DNA of 64,000 nucleotides, taken from positions 47,776 through 111,775 of the forward strand of contig JBGAGG010000015.1 of the NCBI GenBank assembly GCA_044226845.1, written 5' to 3'. The notes below the pieces were generated by a model. That model ran no database searches. It saw nothing but the letters and a program-made list of their open reading frames with translations, and had not been told where the DNA came from. This DNA is from JAFDZO01 sp044226845. GTDB lineage: Bacteria > Bacteroidota > Ignavibacteria > Tepidaquicellales > Tepidaquicellaceae. Positions 26,386-35,501 of this stretch are shown one piece after another (the stretch's first letter is position 1; every line of letters starts with the position of its first letter). The position numbers and the translations under genes are program-made.

Positions 26386-26592
26386 TTAATCGAAAACTCT
26401 TTCTTGGCTTAAAACGACACCATCATCGCTATATGTAATTTTCCATAACTCACCATTTATAGTGATGTATTGTACATAATTGAATAAAGCTTCTTTACTT
26501 ATTTTAACTTTTGGAGCTGCAACGGAATAGGAACCGGTACAAATAGAAAAACTAAGAGTTACTAAAACGAGAAGGATTTTTACTGTTTTCAT
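26386..26592 (-). CDS. Small secreted protein, unknown
   Basis: The 68-residue product has a signal peptide (KILLVLVTLSFSICTGSYS, cleavage near A-A-P) leaving a mature peptide of about 43 residues with the beta-type stretch YVQYITINGELWKITYSDDG. I do not recognise it. It is divergent from 26765-28267, with an inverted repeat at 26676-26703 in between. The gene is short but coding-like in composition, and the signal peptide supports it. Confidence 0.55.
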   Translation of the reverse strand: MKTVKILLVLVTLSFSICTGSYSVAAPKVKISKEALFNYVQYITINGELWKITYSDDGVVLSQERVFD

Positions 26593-26675
26593 TGTTTTTA
26601 TTTTTTTGATTGTTTAATTACAATCTATACAAAATTAATCAACAATATCATATTTGTTAAAAGAATAGATACATA

Positions 26676-26703
26676 AGTTATAAATTAATAATGTTATAAC
26701 TTC
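26676..26703. promoter_or_regulatory. Perfect 9-bp inverted repeat in a divergent promoter region
   Basis: AAGTTATAA (26676-26684) and TTATAACTT (26695-26703) are perfect inverted copies with a 10-base spacer, so their centres are about two helical turns apart (19 bp). The site is 83 bp upstream of the small secreted gene and 61 bp upstream of the plus-strand gene at 26765. It could be an operator, but AT-rich palindromes also arise by chance. Confidence 0.35.
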
Positions 26704-26764
26704 ACATTTAAAAACGTTAAAACGCTTTAAAAATCAAATTTTCTATTAAAAAATATAAATTGAG

Positions 26765-28267
26765 ATGAAAGATTCGCAGCTGATAAATTTAATGAGGTCA
26801 CTTACAGAGAAGGAAATCGAGGAATTTAAGCACTTTCTTAATTCGCCATTTTATAATAACAGCGCTACAGTGAAGGAATTGTTTGTTATTTTAACAAAAT
26901 ATTATCCACTCTTTACCTCACCTGAATATAGCAAAGAGAAAATTTTTGCTGATCTATTACCTGGAAAAAAGTATAATAATCTTCTTCTAAATGAGTATTT
27001 TCACTTATTATCAAACCAGATAATTGAATACTTAAAACAAATAGTTCAGAAAAAAAATGAGCTGAAGTATAGTATTGATTTATTGAATGAGTTCAGAATG
27101 CGAGGTCTTAAATCACATTTTGAAAAACTGGCAGGAAAAATTGAAAAGAGATTATCTACGGAAAAATTTGATCACACGACATTACATTTAAACTTAGATT
27201 TACATGCCGCTAAATTAAATCTTATGTCAGTTTTTCAATCGAATAACAGAATAAAACACATCAATGCTATAATGGATGATTATGAAAAATATTTGATGTA
27301 TATGATAAATGTAATAGTCTCTGAATATCTCAGTACGCGTCTAAATTTCTTAAATGATTCTTATAACTTCAATTTTACAGATGATAATTTGTTTAGCAAG
27401 CTGGAGAATGATAAAATAATTTATAAGCTGTATGAATATATAAAAGAGAAAAATCCATTTGGTTTTGTTATAAATCTGAATTTGGCATTAGCAGAAATAC
27501 TCATTAGTCCTGAAGACACTGACAAATACTATATAAATAAAAAATTAATTCTAGAAAGCAAAGATAAATTCAAACATAATGAACTTGAACATTACTTTGT
27601 TTATTTGAAATCATATTGTATTGGTAAAGCGTATTCACCAAATACACGAAAGGAGTTTTTAGAAGAATATATTAAACTGGATTTTATAGTATTGCATGAT
27701 AAGATTTTTATAAATGACAAATCAAATTTTTTAAGCAATTTGTCATTCAGAAATTTACTAATAATGCTTACTAATCTGAAAGATAGTGAAAGGATATTAG
27801 CATTAATAGATTACTCAATATATTTAAAACCGGATAACAGAACAGACTATAAGAATTTAGCCAAAGCTTATTATTATTATAGCACATCTTCATACGATGA
27901 ATCAATTAAGTTCTTAAAAAAAATTATAACAAATGAAAAACAATTAGAACTTGATTCTAATTTTCTATATTTAAAAATATTCTACGAGTTAAAGGATGTT
28001 GCCTCCGGAATTGATAAAATCAGTTCATTCCGAAGATTAATTAACTATGATTTAAATCTTAGCCAGGACAGAAAACAAAAATATCGTATTTTTTTAAATT
28101 ACTTAGAAAAAATCTTCAGAAGAATTGAGAAAGATGACGAAGCCGGATTAAAAATAATATTTGAAGAGATATCATCACAGAAAAATATAGTTTTTGCAGA
28201 ATGGTTTGAAGAGAAATTTGAAGAATTGTTTCCAAAGCAAAGGATGAATAAAAAAATTAACGCATAA
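26765..28267 (+). CDS. Unrecognised helical protein, member 1 of a four-copy family
   Basis: The 500-residue protein has no signal peptide or membrane segment and is predicted almost wholly helical and TPR-like (for example DYSIYLKPDNRTDYKNLAKAY). Its N-terminus (LTEKEIEEFKHFLNSPFYNN, then YPLFTSPEYSKEKIF) matches the N-termini of 42458-43900, 50527-51987 and 52063-53520. The C-terminus ends FAEWFEEKFEELF, like FSDWLLEKALEF in the copy at 42458. I do not know the family. All four members stand next to secreted or T9SS protein genes. The start is the ATG at 26765; a clear Shine-Dalgarno sequence is lacking. It is followed by a tRNA-Thr half repeat. Confidence 0.65.
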   Translation: MKDSQLINLMRSLTEKEIEEFKHFLNSPFYNNSATVKELFVILTKYYPLFTSPEYSKEKIFADLLPGKKYNNLLLNEYFHLLSNQIIEYLKQIVQKKNELKYSIDLLNEFRMRGLKSHFEKLAGKIEKRLSTEKFDHTTLHLNLDLHAAKLNLMSVFQSNNRIKHINAIMDDYEKYLMYMINVIVSEYLSTRLNFLNDSYNFNFTDDNLFSKLENDKIIYKLYEYIKEKNPFGFVINLNLALAEILISPEDTDKYYINKKLILESKDKFKHNELEHYFVYLKSYCIGKAYSPNTRKEFLEEYIKLDFIVLHDKIFINDKSNFLSNLSFRNLLIMLTNLKDSERILALIDYSIYLKPDNRTDYKNLAKAYYYYSTSSYDESIKFLKKIITNEKQLELDSNFLYLKIFYELKDVASGIDKISSFRRLINYDLNLSQDRKQKYRIFLNYLEKIFRRIEKDDEAGLKIIFEEISSQKNIVFAEWFEEKFEELFPKQRMNKKINA

Positions 28268-28304
28268 AAACTATGCTCAACAATATAGATTTCTTCAGTA
28301 TGAC

Positions 28305-28449
28305 GTGAGAGCAATTTCCGGAAAATAGGGAAATTTTGGGTAACTTGGGGAAGAAAAAACTTCAAAAAGACTATTTTTTTCACAGTTTTCAACATTAAGA
28401 TATGATTTGTAATCAGCAGGTCGGGGGTTCAAGTCCCTCTGCCAGCTCA
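28305..28449 (+). repeat. Dispersed repeat copy A: conserved leader plus 3' half of tRNA-Thr(UGU)
   Basis: Bases 28403-28449 read from the anticodon loop (TTTGTAA, anticodon UGU) through TCAGCAGG, the T arm GGGGGTTCAAGTCCCTC and the acceptor strand TGCCAGC to TCA. This is the 3' half of a tRNA-Thr. The 5' half (acceptor, D arm, GCTGA strand) is absent. About 98 bp upstream (28305-28402) matches copy C, including GAGCAATTTCCGGAAAA-like and CTTCAAAAAGACTATTTTT blocks. A terminator follows. The T stem here has five G; copies B and C have four and six, so they are not maintained as tRNAs. Confidence 0.85.
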
Positions 28450-28453
28450 AGAT

Positions 28454-28490
28454 AAACCCCTCAAGAATTAATATCTTGAGGGGTTTTTTT
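28454..28490 (+). terminator. Strong intrinsic terminator after repeat A
   Basis: AAACCCCTCAAGA (28454-28466) pairs with TCTTGAGGGGTTT (28474-28486) over 13 bp, followed by a T-run (28484-28490). The same hairpin follows repeats B and C, so it is part of the repeated unit and probably derives from the native tRNA-Thr terminator. It may also stop transcription of the convergent genes. Confidence 0.85.
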
Positions 28491-28589
28491 ATTGGATATA
28501 ATTTTTAATATTTATATAGTTCTTAAAAATTATATTCCATATTCTGATTCGATAAATATTGAATTATTTTTTTGATAGACGTTGACTAC

Positions 28590-31292
28590 TTAAAAAGATT
28601 TCTGCAGAGTTCCTGAAAATGTAATAATGTTCGAGTTTCCATATCTAAATATTTTCTCTTTGTACATCGAGTAATCAAGAACTGCATTTAAATCCCCTAT
28701 TACTCCAAGTGAAATACCTGAACTGAAAACTAAACTCAGTTTATTATTAACGGATAGCTCATTTGAATAATTTATACCGAGATTATTATTCCAGATCTCA
28801 AAAAATGTATAACCCGAATTAAAGCTTAAATTAAGAATTGAGGTTTTATCAAGCTGCGAATTTTTAGCGCTTATACCAAAGCTAAGACCAAGCGATAACG
28901 GGATTTTTTTGAAAAAAACATCATCGTGTAATGTAAATTCATCGAGAGTATATTTGCTGGAATCAGATTTATTATCCGAACTGTTTGTTGAAACCAATGA
29001 CAGCGCTGCATTATTTATGAATGAGGTTTCTTTTATTTTGAGATTCGAAAGTAAAACAAAAACATTAGTGTTACTTTTATAGTAATCACTGCCGCTTCCG
29101 TTGTTTTCCATATTATTGGGAATATACTGCAAAGTAAGCGAAGGGGCATTTTCGAATGCAAGCTTTAACTTGAAGTTCATTTTATTGATAGATGTAGTAA
29201 GAATATTAAAACTACCGACATTATCTTTACCGATATCAACTGAACCTGTGAATTTGATTTTTTCCTGAAGGAATGATTGCTCTAAAGAAATTTTGAATCC
29301 TGTCTTACCTTTTCCTGTTAACCCGGGAGCACCGTAAGATATATATCCCGGTCCCACTAAGCGATACTCACCTTCAATTTTATTATTGTACTCAGGTAAA
29401 TTAATAGTGGACTGAACTTTATACATATAATCAAACTGACTGCTTGTATTTGCATTTGCAAAATCTTTCAGTATGCCCGGGATATCACCTTCGGCCAGCT
29501 GAGGTGCTAAACGGTCTCTTGTTAAAAATGTTATTCCTCCTTCTGTTTGTAATGTAAACTTATCTTTGAATAATTTTAGTTTGCCCGTTGTTCCTAATAT
29601 AGTATTTTCTCCCGGAGATGTTCCGTTGGGTACCTTACTCAAATCAATTGAATTTTCATCATCGTAAGATTTCATATAGATAAGATGAAAATGAGTTTTT
29701 TGCTCATCACCAACACCGAGTGAACCTGAATAAAGTTTCCTGCTAAAAACAGAGTCAGGGATTTTATCCAGATTTTTTAATCCTGATAAATGCAGGTGTA
29801 ATAAACCGGGATTCATATCAAGGTCAAGCCCTGTTACTTTTACTCCGCTAACTGAATAATCGGAGTAATTTGGATAGGTTACACCTAACCCGAGAGTATT
29901 GAACCATGTGAAAAATTTCATATAGAAAGGAATTTCGCTTTCAACGTTCTTTAATTTCTGTTCAAACTCTGTTCGTATTTTTGCAGCTTCATTTTCAGGG
30001 GCATTCTTCAGTGTATTTAGAACTTCATCTTTCTTTTGTAATATCTCATTTTTCTTATCTTCAACTTTTTTTGTGATGATGTCCTTAAGTGAATTTGGAT
30101 CAAACAAAAAACCGAAGCTGTTGATATTTTGCTTGAAGTCATTCTGGCGGGAATCATAGTACAAATCAGCGGAGAATGGAAGACCATATAAAATAATCTG
30201 GGGATTGAATTTTATACCTATGTAGTTCTTGGGTGAGGAAGAGCCAAGTGACTGCTTATCCTGTAAATTAAAATTAACGGAGTAGTTTCCTCTGAACTCA
30301 AATGGTTTATCATTAAATATACTTTTTCTGAATATTCCTTTCTCGAAAATTCCTTTATTGAAAAAATTATTGCTTACACCCTGAGAAGATAAACCGTGAA
30401 TAATATTTTTTCTTTTTTGATATGACTCATCTGAGGATAAAGCCAGTTTTTTATTATCAAAAAAATCTTTCAGCATTCCCCTGTCTGAATTTTTGTAATT
30501 ACTTTGGTTTGATGAAAATGTAATAGAGGATAAGTCTGAATATGTAAAACTTCTTACTTCAGATTCGGTTAAAAAAACTCCATCAGCATAAGTCTTTATT
30601 GTCCAGCAATATGTTTTTCCCTGCATAAGAGGAGCTGCTGCTAACGGATATTGAAAAGTAGTTGACACAATTTTCTTCTGAGTAAAAATTGCAGGGTTAG
30701 ATGTAGTTGCATAATAAGGAGTTTGCCTATCGAGAACCTGGTATAGATTAAATTCGTATGCCAGTCTTTTACTTTGGGAAATACCGGAAGATGCCAGCCA
30801 TGTAAAGACCGGATATTGCGAGTTTAATTTTTCATTATCTTCGGGAGAGATGATTTCAACCTGTGTCACGTTTATAACTTCAGTTGTAAGGCAATCTTCT
30901 GCCAGCAAAGCACCTGTGCTAAATGATTTGACCGAAACACATATCTGATACTTTCCTGATCTGAAAGTTCCTATACGATTTAAAGTATTTTCAACATCGC
31001 TGTCATACTTTTTGATATCGATAGGGCTTATTTCAGCTGCGTTAACTGATTTTGTACCGGATGAGCAAGTAAACTTTGATGAAGTTCCTTCAACAATAAT
31101 TTTGCCCGTATTCATATCAGTTACTTTTCCGGACAAGAATACTACCGCAGAACTGCCTGCATTATAGATTGACACCTTCCACAAATTATTAATTTTGAAC
31201 TGGAACGGAGGAGGTTCCTGCAGTACAATGCTGATCTGTGAGTTAGCTATATTTGCAAATAAGAGCAAACAAAGCAATAAATATTTTTTCAT
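28590..31292 (-). CDS. Outer-membrane beta-barrel protein with N-terminal TANFOR-like domain
   Basis: The 900-residue protein has a signal peptide (YLLLCLLLFANIANSQ). Residues about 20-150 share the N-terminal domain of the two large proteins at 32143 and 38491 (QEPPPFQFKINNLWKVSIYN, a spaced ...GKYQICVSVKSFSTGALLAEDC, then ISPEDNEKLNSQYPVFTWLA), which resembles the TANFOR-type domain of Bacteroidota surface proteins. From about residue 300 on it is made of alternating amphipathic strands with short turns and ends in an aromatic residue (GTLQKSF), as outer-membrane barrels do. A short coiled-coil insert (KKVEDKKNEILQKKDEVLNT) lies around 400-420. It is the last gene of the 28590-42221 operon and may export or anchor the large proteins upstream, an inference from order. 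Confidence 0.7.
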   Translation of the reverse strand: MKKYLLLCLLLFANIANSQISIVLQEPPPFQFKINNLWKVSIYNAGSSAVVFLSGKVTDMNTGKIIVEGTSSKFTCSSGTKSVNAAEISPIDIKKYDSDVENTLNRIGTFRSGKYQICVSVKSFSTGALLAEDCLTTEVINVTQVEIISPEDNEKLNSQYPVFTWLASSGISQSKRLAYEFNLYQVLDRQTPYYATTSNPAIFTQKKIVSTTFQYPLAAAPLMQGKTYCWTIKTYADGVFLTESEVRSFTYSDLSSITFSSNQSNYKNSDRGMLKDFFDNKKLALSSDESYQKRKNIIHGLSSQGVSNNFFNKGIFEKGIFRKSIFNDKPFEFRGNYSVNFNLQDKQSLGSSSPKNYIGIKFNPQIILYGLPFSADLYYDSRQNDFKQNINSFGFLFDPNSLKDIITKKVEDKKNEILQKKDEVLNTLKNAPENEAAKIRTEFEQKLKNVESEIPFYMKFFTWFNTLGLGVTYPNYSDYSVSGVKVTGLDLDMNPGLLHLHLSGLKNLDKIPDSVFSRKLYSGSLGVGDEQKTHFHLIYMKSYDDENSIDLSKVPNGTSPGENTILGTTGKLKLFKDKFTLQTEGGITFLTRDRLAPQLAEGDIPGILKDFANANTSSQFDYMYKVQSTINLPEYNNKIEGEYRLVGPGYISYGAPGLTGKGKTGFKISLEQSFLQEKIKFTGSVDIGKDNVGSFNILTTSINKMNFKLKLAFENAPSLTLQYIPNNMENNGSGSDYYKSNTNVFVLLSNLKIKETSFINNAALSLVSTNSSDNKSDSSKYTLDEFTLHDDVFFKKIPLSLGLSFGISAKNSQLDKTSILNLSFNSGYTFFEIWNNNLGINYSNELSVNNKLSLVFSSGISLGVIGDLNAVLDYSMYKEKIFRYGNSNIITFSGTLQKSF

Positions 31293-31317
31293 ATATAATT
31301 TTTAATTTTTTATAAAA

Positions 31318-31887
31318 TTACTTTTTATCATATGGCAGTCCTACGCTTTTTCTTCTTTCGTTCAGTCCTTCAATATTTTCAGTTGGGGCAAGTTCAAATC
31401 TTTTTGTTTCATCATTCCAGATTCTCTGAGTACCGTACGATTGTTTATCACCTCTTCTTAATCTTACTCTGTCTTCAAGAAGCGCAACAAAACTCTTATC
31501 AATTTCATCTTTCTCGGATTCAAGCCATAGTATTGGAAGATATTTTTCTTGCAAAGTAGAATCCTCAGAGTGATGCAGCACAATAAATTCACCTATCACT
31601 GCATCTTCTCCCACTTTGCTTATTCCTAACCAGCCGTAATTATCCAGAATATTTTTAAGCTTGAATGTGTTCAGGGAATCTACCAGAGACATTTGAATTC
31701 TGAGGCTATCCATCTGAAGAGAGTGCATTCCAAATCTATACTCCGCAACTGACACCTGATTTCTTATAGCCTGGTCATCTTTTCTCATTTGTTCCAGAAC
31801 AATTTTTACTGAATCATATTGCTGCGCGAATAAAAATTCTGAACAGAAGAAAAGGAAAACTATATATAAGATTTTTTTCATATTCAC
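31318..31887 (-). CDS. DUF6624-type secreted protein
   Basis: The 189-residue protein has a signal peptide (ILYIVFLFFCSEFLFAQ) and then a helical region with KNILDNYGWLGISKVGEDA, HHSEDSTLQEKYLPIL, FVALLEDRVRLRRGDKQSYGTQ, the set of motifs that defines DUF6624 (GWP-x-x-x-x-VG-D; V-H-D; LTDRV-x-x-x-x-G-x-x-Q-x-YGTQ). The family has no known function; it is often periplasmic in Bacteroidota. It lies 25 bp before the OM barrel gene and probably belongs to the same transcript. Confidence 0.8.
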   Translation of the reverse strand: MNMKKILYIVFLFFCSEFLFAQQYDSVKIVLEQMRKDDQAIRNQVSVAEYRFGMHSLQMDSLRIQMSLVDSLNTFKLKNILDNYGWLGISKVGEDAVIGEFIVLHHSEDSTLQEKYLPILWLESEKDEIDKSFVALLEDRVRLRRGDKQSYGTQRIWNDETKRFELAPTENIEGLNERRKSVGLPYDKK

Positions 31888-31903
31888 AAAATTATTTTAT
31901 GAA

Positions 31904-31936
31904 ATCCACTGTCGGCACATTGCGCTGACAGTGGAT
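31904..31936 (-). terminator. Perfect 10-bp hairpin between genes
   Basis: ATCCACTGTC (31904-31913) and GACAGTGGAT (31927-31936) pair perfectly around a 13-base loop, 21 bp past the stop of the 56-residue gene and 16 bp before the DUF6624 start. No T-run follows, so it could be an attenuating or mRNA-stabilising hairpin that sets different levels for the two parts of the operon. Confidence 0.55.
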
Positions 31937-31957
31937 ATGTATTAAGGAGAAATACTA

Positions 31958-32128
31958 TTAAGGTTTTTTTTCATCTTTTACTTCATTTTTATTTCTGAGC
32001 TCAGATTCTTTTTCTGCGTATTCGTCTATTGTTTTGTAAGTTCTGACGTCTCCCTCTTTATCAATAACTGTATATTTTCCTATGCTCACGTTGAAATATT
32101 TTTTGAAGAATTCTTTTAATCTTCCCAT
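31958..32128 (-). CDS. 56-residue cytosolic protein
   Basis: An ATG at 32128 starts a 56-codon frame ending at a TAA (31958-31960). The product begins GRLKEFFKKYFNVSIGKYTV, continues with IDKEGDVRTYKTIDEYAEKE and ends in a Lys/Glu-rich tail. It has no signal peptide. Support: it fills the gap between two operon genes with 14 bp upstream spacing, has protein-like composition and no overlap. I do not recognise it; it could be a small regulator or an export accessory factor. Confidence 0.5.
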   Translation of the reverse strand: MGRLKEFFKKYFNVSIGKYTVIDKEGDVRTYKTIDEYAEKESELRNKNEVKDEKKP

Positions 32129-32142
32129 AAATTATTTATAGT

Positions 32143-35100
32143 TTATTTAGATAGGTTATTTTGATTTAATTCTTTCTGTACTTTTATTATTTCTTCCATT
32201 TTCAGATTTCCCTTTTGCTCCGTTCTTAAGGAAGGAGGATTAAGCTTACCGTTTTCAATTGTATAGCAAACCAGAGTCTCACACGTTCTGCAGTTTATAT
32301 CTGTAAATTTATATCTGATGCAGAATTCAAATTTAGGTTTGCAGCACTTTAATGTAGATGAAGGCGGAAATAGCAGATAAATTACATCTCCTAATATTAC
32401 ACCGGAATTGAGATTTATACTGGAAGAATTATTTCCCCATACAATTTCTCTGCCAATACCTAATCCCCAGATATTTACAGGACAGCTCGGTTTTATGTTA
32501 CCCAGAGTTGCAGATTCGGTTCTGCAAAAGAAATTTCCGTACGATATTGGATTTTGAGCGCATACATAGCAGTCTCTGTCTTCATAGCTTACATTCATGT
32601 ATTCCATTACCATAGAAACTTTTCTTATGGGGTTTGGTCCTACCGTAAATTTTGGAGTAAATGAGTAAACTGTGGCTTCAGCACTCGGAAGTCCTGCGGA
32701 GAAGTTTTCTATCTCGATTTTTGTTTTGAAATCTTTGCAGCAGTCTATTGATACAGGAATTTTGGGGTCACCATCACAGCAATTCAGAAAATCAAGATTT
32801 TTAACTTCATTTGACAAAAGAACAATGTTGTCATATCTGCCATTACTTGGTTGAGAATATTGACAATTTTCCAGCTGCTGTTCGGTTACTGAATATGTAC
32901 CCGCGTTAAGATTATTAAATACGTACTGTCCTTCTGCATCTGTAACGGAAGTTCTTATTATGCTTCCTGACGCATCCAATAAGTTTATTGTAACCCCAGG
33001 TATTTTCACATCACCTTCATCTAATATTCCATTACAATTTTTATCCCAATATTTTGTTCCGATTATAAATGAACTCGGGTCACAGCAAGAGGTTTTCAAA
33101 AACAAATTAGAGTTTGCTGTTATTGAGCCAAGCAGACAAAATCCCATAGATACAGTTCCGTCATTTCGTAATTCAACACTCAGACAGTGTTTGCCATTCA
33201 TTAAAAAAATTGTAGTATCAACTGTAATAGGGCTTCCCTGAAAATTGGAAGTAGTCATGTTTGATGAGGGAGGAGTACCAAAACTTGCGAGCTCATTTCC
33301 ATCCAGTAATACTCTCGCCCAGTTATCTGCGCGCAAATCGAATTTTAAATGTATAGAGTCATTTGTACAAACACAAAAGCAGCGTTCAAATGTGTAAGGT
33401 GTTGATGTTGCATTCCTGTTATCAAGATTTGTTGAGCAGTTTTTAAATGGCGAGAGATATGCGCTGTTAGGCATATTTGTCCATGCACCATCTTTTTTTA
33501 TTACCCATGCAGGAGTGTTCAGATTGACTGGAAAATTCGGGTCAGATGGAGCGCCTGTCAAAATCCAAAATGGATCCTGGTCAACGGCAGGGGTAACTGT
33601 GTTGTTGTAAATTGTTCCTGAATTATGATTAAAGCCTGTGCTGATGTTTACCGATGTTGCCTTACATTCCTCTTTGCTGCATTTATCGTCATCATTTATT
33701 TTTGAAGATTCCAATATTCCACTTCTATTAATTGTATGAGTGTTACTTTCTGCTTCGCTTCTTTCACCCTGACCTTTGGGTCCGTTCTCTAAATTCTCAA
33801 TTTGACCTCTTGGTTTTACATCATAAGAACCGCAGATAAGAGTATCACATGTCTGGCAGTTTGTATTGGTAAAGGATAATCTTATACAATAATAAAGCTT
33901 AAAACTGCAGCAGCTTAAGCTTTTAATATTCGGACCTAAAAAATTAATTTTAATATCTTTACCGGAAGTTAAATCAACGCCTGCAGATGTTGCAGAAACA
34001 AATTCAATACCACGGCTAAATCCTCCAGCAGAAGAGCCAACTAATCCGCCGAGATTAAAACCAGCTAGTGTTCCTCCGGTAAAATTTCCCATCAGCTTAC
34101 TATCTCTAGTGCAGTTAAGGCAGGTATCATTATAAGTCCCGTTACTTGTCGGATTAAGCGCAAAGTAAACAAGTTCAGAAGTTACTTTTGTATATGGTCC
34201 TCCCGTTGAGCTTATGTTACTTTCAAAAATAAAATTGTTTCCCGAACCATGAACAACTGGATTATTAATAGTAGCCTTAAAATTCTGGCAGCAGGGACAT
34301 GCAATGATTCCCGAAAATACCCCCGAGGGAGGATAAACTACTGCACTGGGATCCGTCGGATAGTTATTGTATGTCAGCATCGCTTTTATCTCCAAAGCGC
34401 TAATTGTTGATGCAGGGCTTGTATTGACTATAGCTGAAAGATTTAAGCAGTTAGAACCTGTTGAAGGTCTTATAATTGTTTGTGGTAAAGTGACTGAAGT
34501 TGAACCATCTTTATAATTGCTGATTGAATATGTAACTGCTGATGTAGCAGGGATACAATTTGATGAAAATAAAATATTCTGGAGGTTTGCAGTTGCAAAA
34601 GCAGAATTATCATAGTCTATGCAAACTTTAAAAACGATTCTATATTCACCTGCTTTACCTGTACAGGTTACTGAATCAATCCCGCAGCGAACCTGAATAG
34701 CACTTGACGTTATAAATGTGCTTACATTACTTCTATTGCTTCCGCTTCTGACCACCCAGGCATATTGTTTTCCGTTTGTAAATTTAGGCCCGTTATAAGT
34801 TACTTTAGTTTGTTTCGTTTCAGTTTTATAAAATGATTTACCGGATTTTACTGCATCCTCTCCTTTTTCGCCCGATGACATTTCATAAATTTCCAAAGTA
34901 AACGAAGCATCTTTATCCATTCCGTTTGCCATCCATGAAAAAATTGGAGTTTCTTTTTCTTCAAGCTTAGCTCCGTTTTCAGGTGTCAGCAGAGTTAAAT
35001 CACCTTCAAGTATTTTGCTTATTTCCTGCTCAATGCAATCGCTACCTATTTCTTCGCCAGTACCGGTTTGCTTTGCATAAATACAAATTTCATAATTCCC

Positions 35101-35472
35101 TTCAGGAAGGTTTCCTGCGCGTATTAATGCATCTTTATATCTCTGGTCAGGATGTACGTATTCTATATCAGGAGTTTTCTGCAAATCGCTTATTTTAAAT
35201 TGTATGGTCTCGCCTTTTTTTATTTTGATTGGAACTGTTTGACCTTTAGCAATTAATCCTGCTTTTGATTCTTTCAGTGTACCGTTCAATGTGAATTCCA
35301 AATCTCCCTGAGTAAGATTTTTTATAGAAAAGTCCCACATGTTATTTGCTCTGAGTTCATTAAGCGGAGGTCTTGTTAATTTTAGCTTCAATTTTTCTTC
35401 AGCAAAAGAATTATTACAAAATAAAGTTACCAGCAATGCTGAAATGATTAAAATAAATTTTAGAGTTTTCAT
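32143..35472 (-). CDS. Large Cys-rich secreted protein with TANFOR-like N-terminus and SdrD-B-like domain
   Basis: I place the start at 35472 (MKTLKFILIISALLVTLFC), because the frame upstream adds 16 residues without function and overlaps the previous gene. The 1109-residue protein has a signal peptide, an N-terminal TANFOR-like domain (TRPPLNELRANNMWDFSIKN, NLPEGNYEICIYAK), many paired cysteines in Ig/FN-like modules, and near 870-960 a Cna-B/SdrD-B-type domain (GTKYWDKNCNGILDEGDVKI, then GVTINLLDASG and TSVTDAEGQYVFNNLNAG). It lacks a T9SS tail. It is probably a long surface or extracellular scaffold stabilised by disulfides. Confidence 0.78.
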   Translation of the reverse strand: MKTLKFILIISALLVTLFCNNSFAEEKLKLKLTRPPLNELRANNMWDFSIKNLTQGDLEFTLNGTLKESKAGLIAKGQTVPIKIKKGETIQFKISDLQKTPDIEYVHPDQRYKDALIRAGNLPEGNYEICIYAKQTGTGEEIGSDCIEQEISKILEGDLTLLTPENGAKLEEKETPIFSWMANGMDKDASFTLEIYEMSSGEKGEDAVKSGKSFYKTETKQTKVTYNGPKFTNGKQYAWVVRSGSNRSNVSTFITSSAIQVRCGIDSVTCTGKAGEYRIVFKVCIDYDNSAFATANLQNILFSSNCIPATSAVTYSISNYKDGSTSVTLPQTIIRPSTGSNCLNLSAIVNTSPASTISALEIKAMLTYNNYPTDPSAVVYPPSGVFSGIIACPCCQNFKATINNPVVHGSGNNFIFESNISSTGGPYTKVTSELVYFALNPTSNGTYNDTCLNCTRDSKLMGNFTGGTLAGFNLGGLVGSSAGGFSRGIEFVSATSAGVDLTSGKDIKINFLGPNIKSLSCCSFKLYYCIRLSFTNTNCQTCDTLICGSYDVKPRGQIENLENGPKGQGERSEAESNTHTINRSGILESSKINDDDKCSKEECKATSVNISTGFNHNSGTIYNNTVTPAVDQDPFWILTGAPSDPNFPVNLNTPAWVIKKDGAWTNMPNSAYLSPFKNCSTNLDNRNATSTPYTFERCFCVCTNDSIHLKFDLRADNWARVLLDGNELASFGTPPSSNMTTSNFQGSPITVDTTIFLMNGKHCLSVELRNDGTVSMGFCLLGSITANSNLFLKTSCCDPSSFIIGTKYWDKNCNGILDEGDVKIPGVTINLLDASGSIIRTSVTDAEGQYVFNNLNAGTYSVTEQQLENCQYSQPSNGRYDNIVLLSNEVKNLDFLNCCDGDPKIPVSIDCCKDFKTKIEIENFSAGLPSAEATVYSFTPKFTVGPNPIRKVSMVMEYMNVSYEDRDCYVCAQNPISYGNFFCRTESATLGNIKPSCPVNIWGLGIGREIVWGNNSSSINLNSGVILGDVIYLLFPPSSTLKCCKPKFEFCIRYKFTDINCRTCETLVCYTIENGKLNPPSLRTEQKGNLKMEEIIKVQKELNQNNLSK

Positions 35473-35501
35473 ATTAATTTTTTTAAATAAAATTTTAAAA
35501 A

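Larger units (their letters stand above)
28268..28589. other. Gene-free 322 bp between convergent genes
   Basis: The stretch holds repeat copy A (28305-28449) and its terminator (28454-28490). The remaining 100 bp before the 28590 gene end is AT-rich with no structure I can name. Confidence 0.6.

Noticed and set aside
28403..28449. Complete tRNA-Thr gene
   Set aside because: Only the 3' half is present here and at 50016 and 57678. The acceptor 5' strand, D arm and the 5' strand of the anticodon stem beyond TGA are missing.
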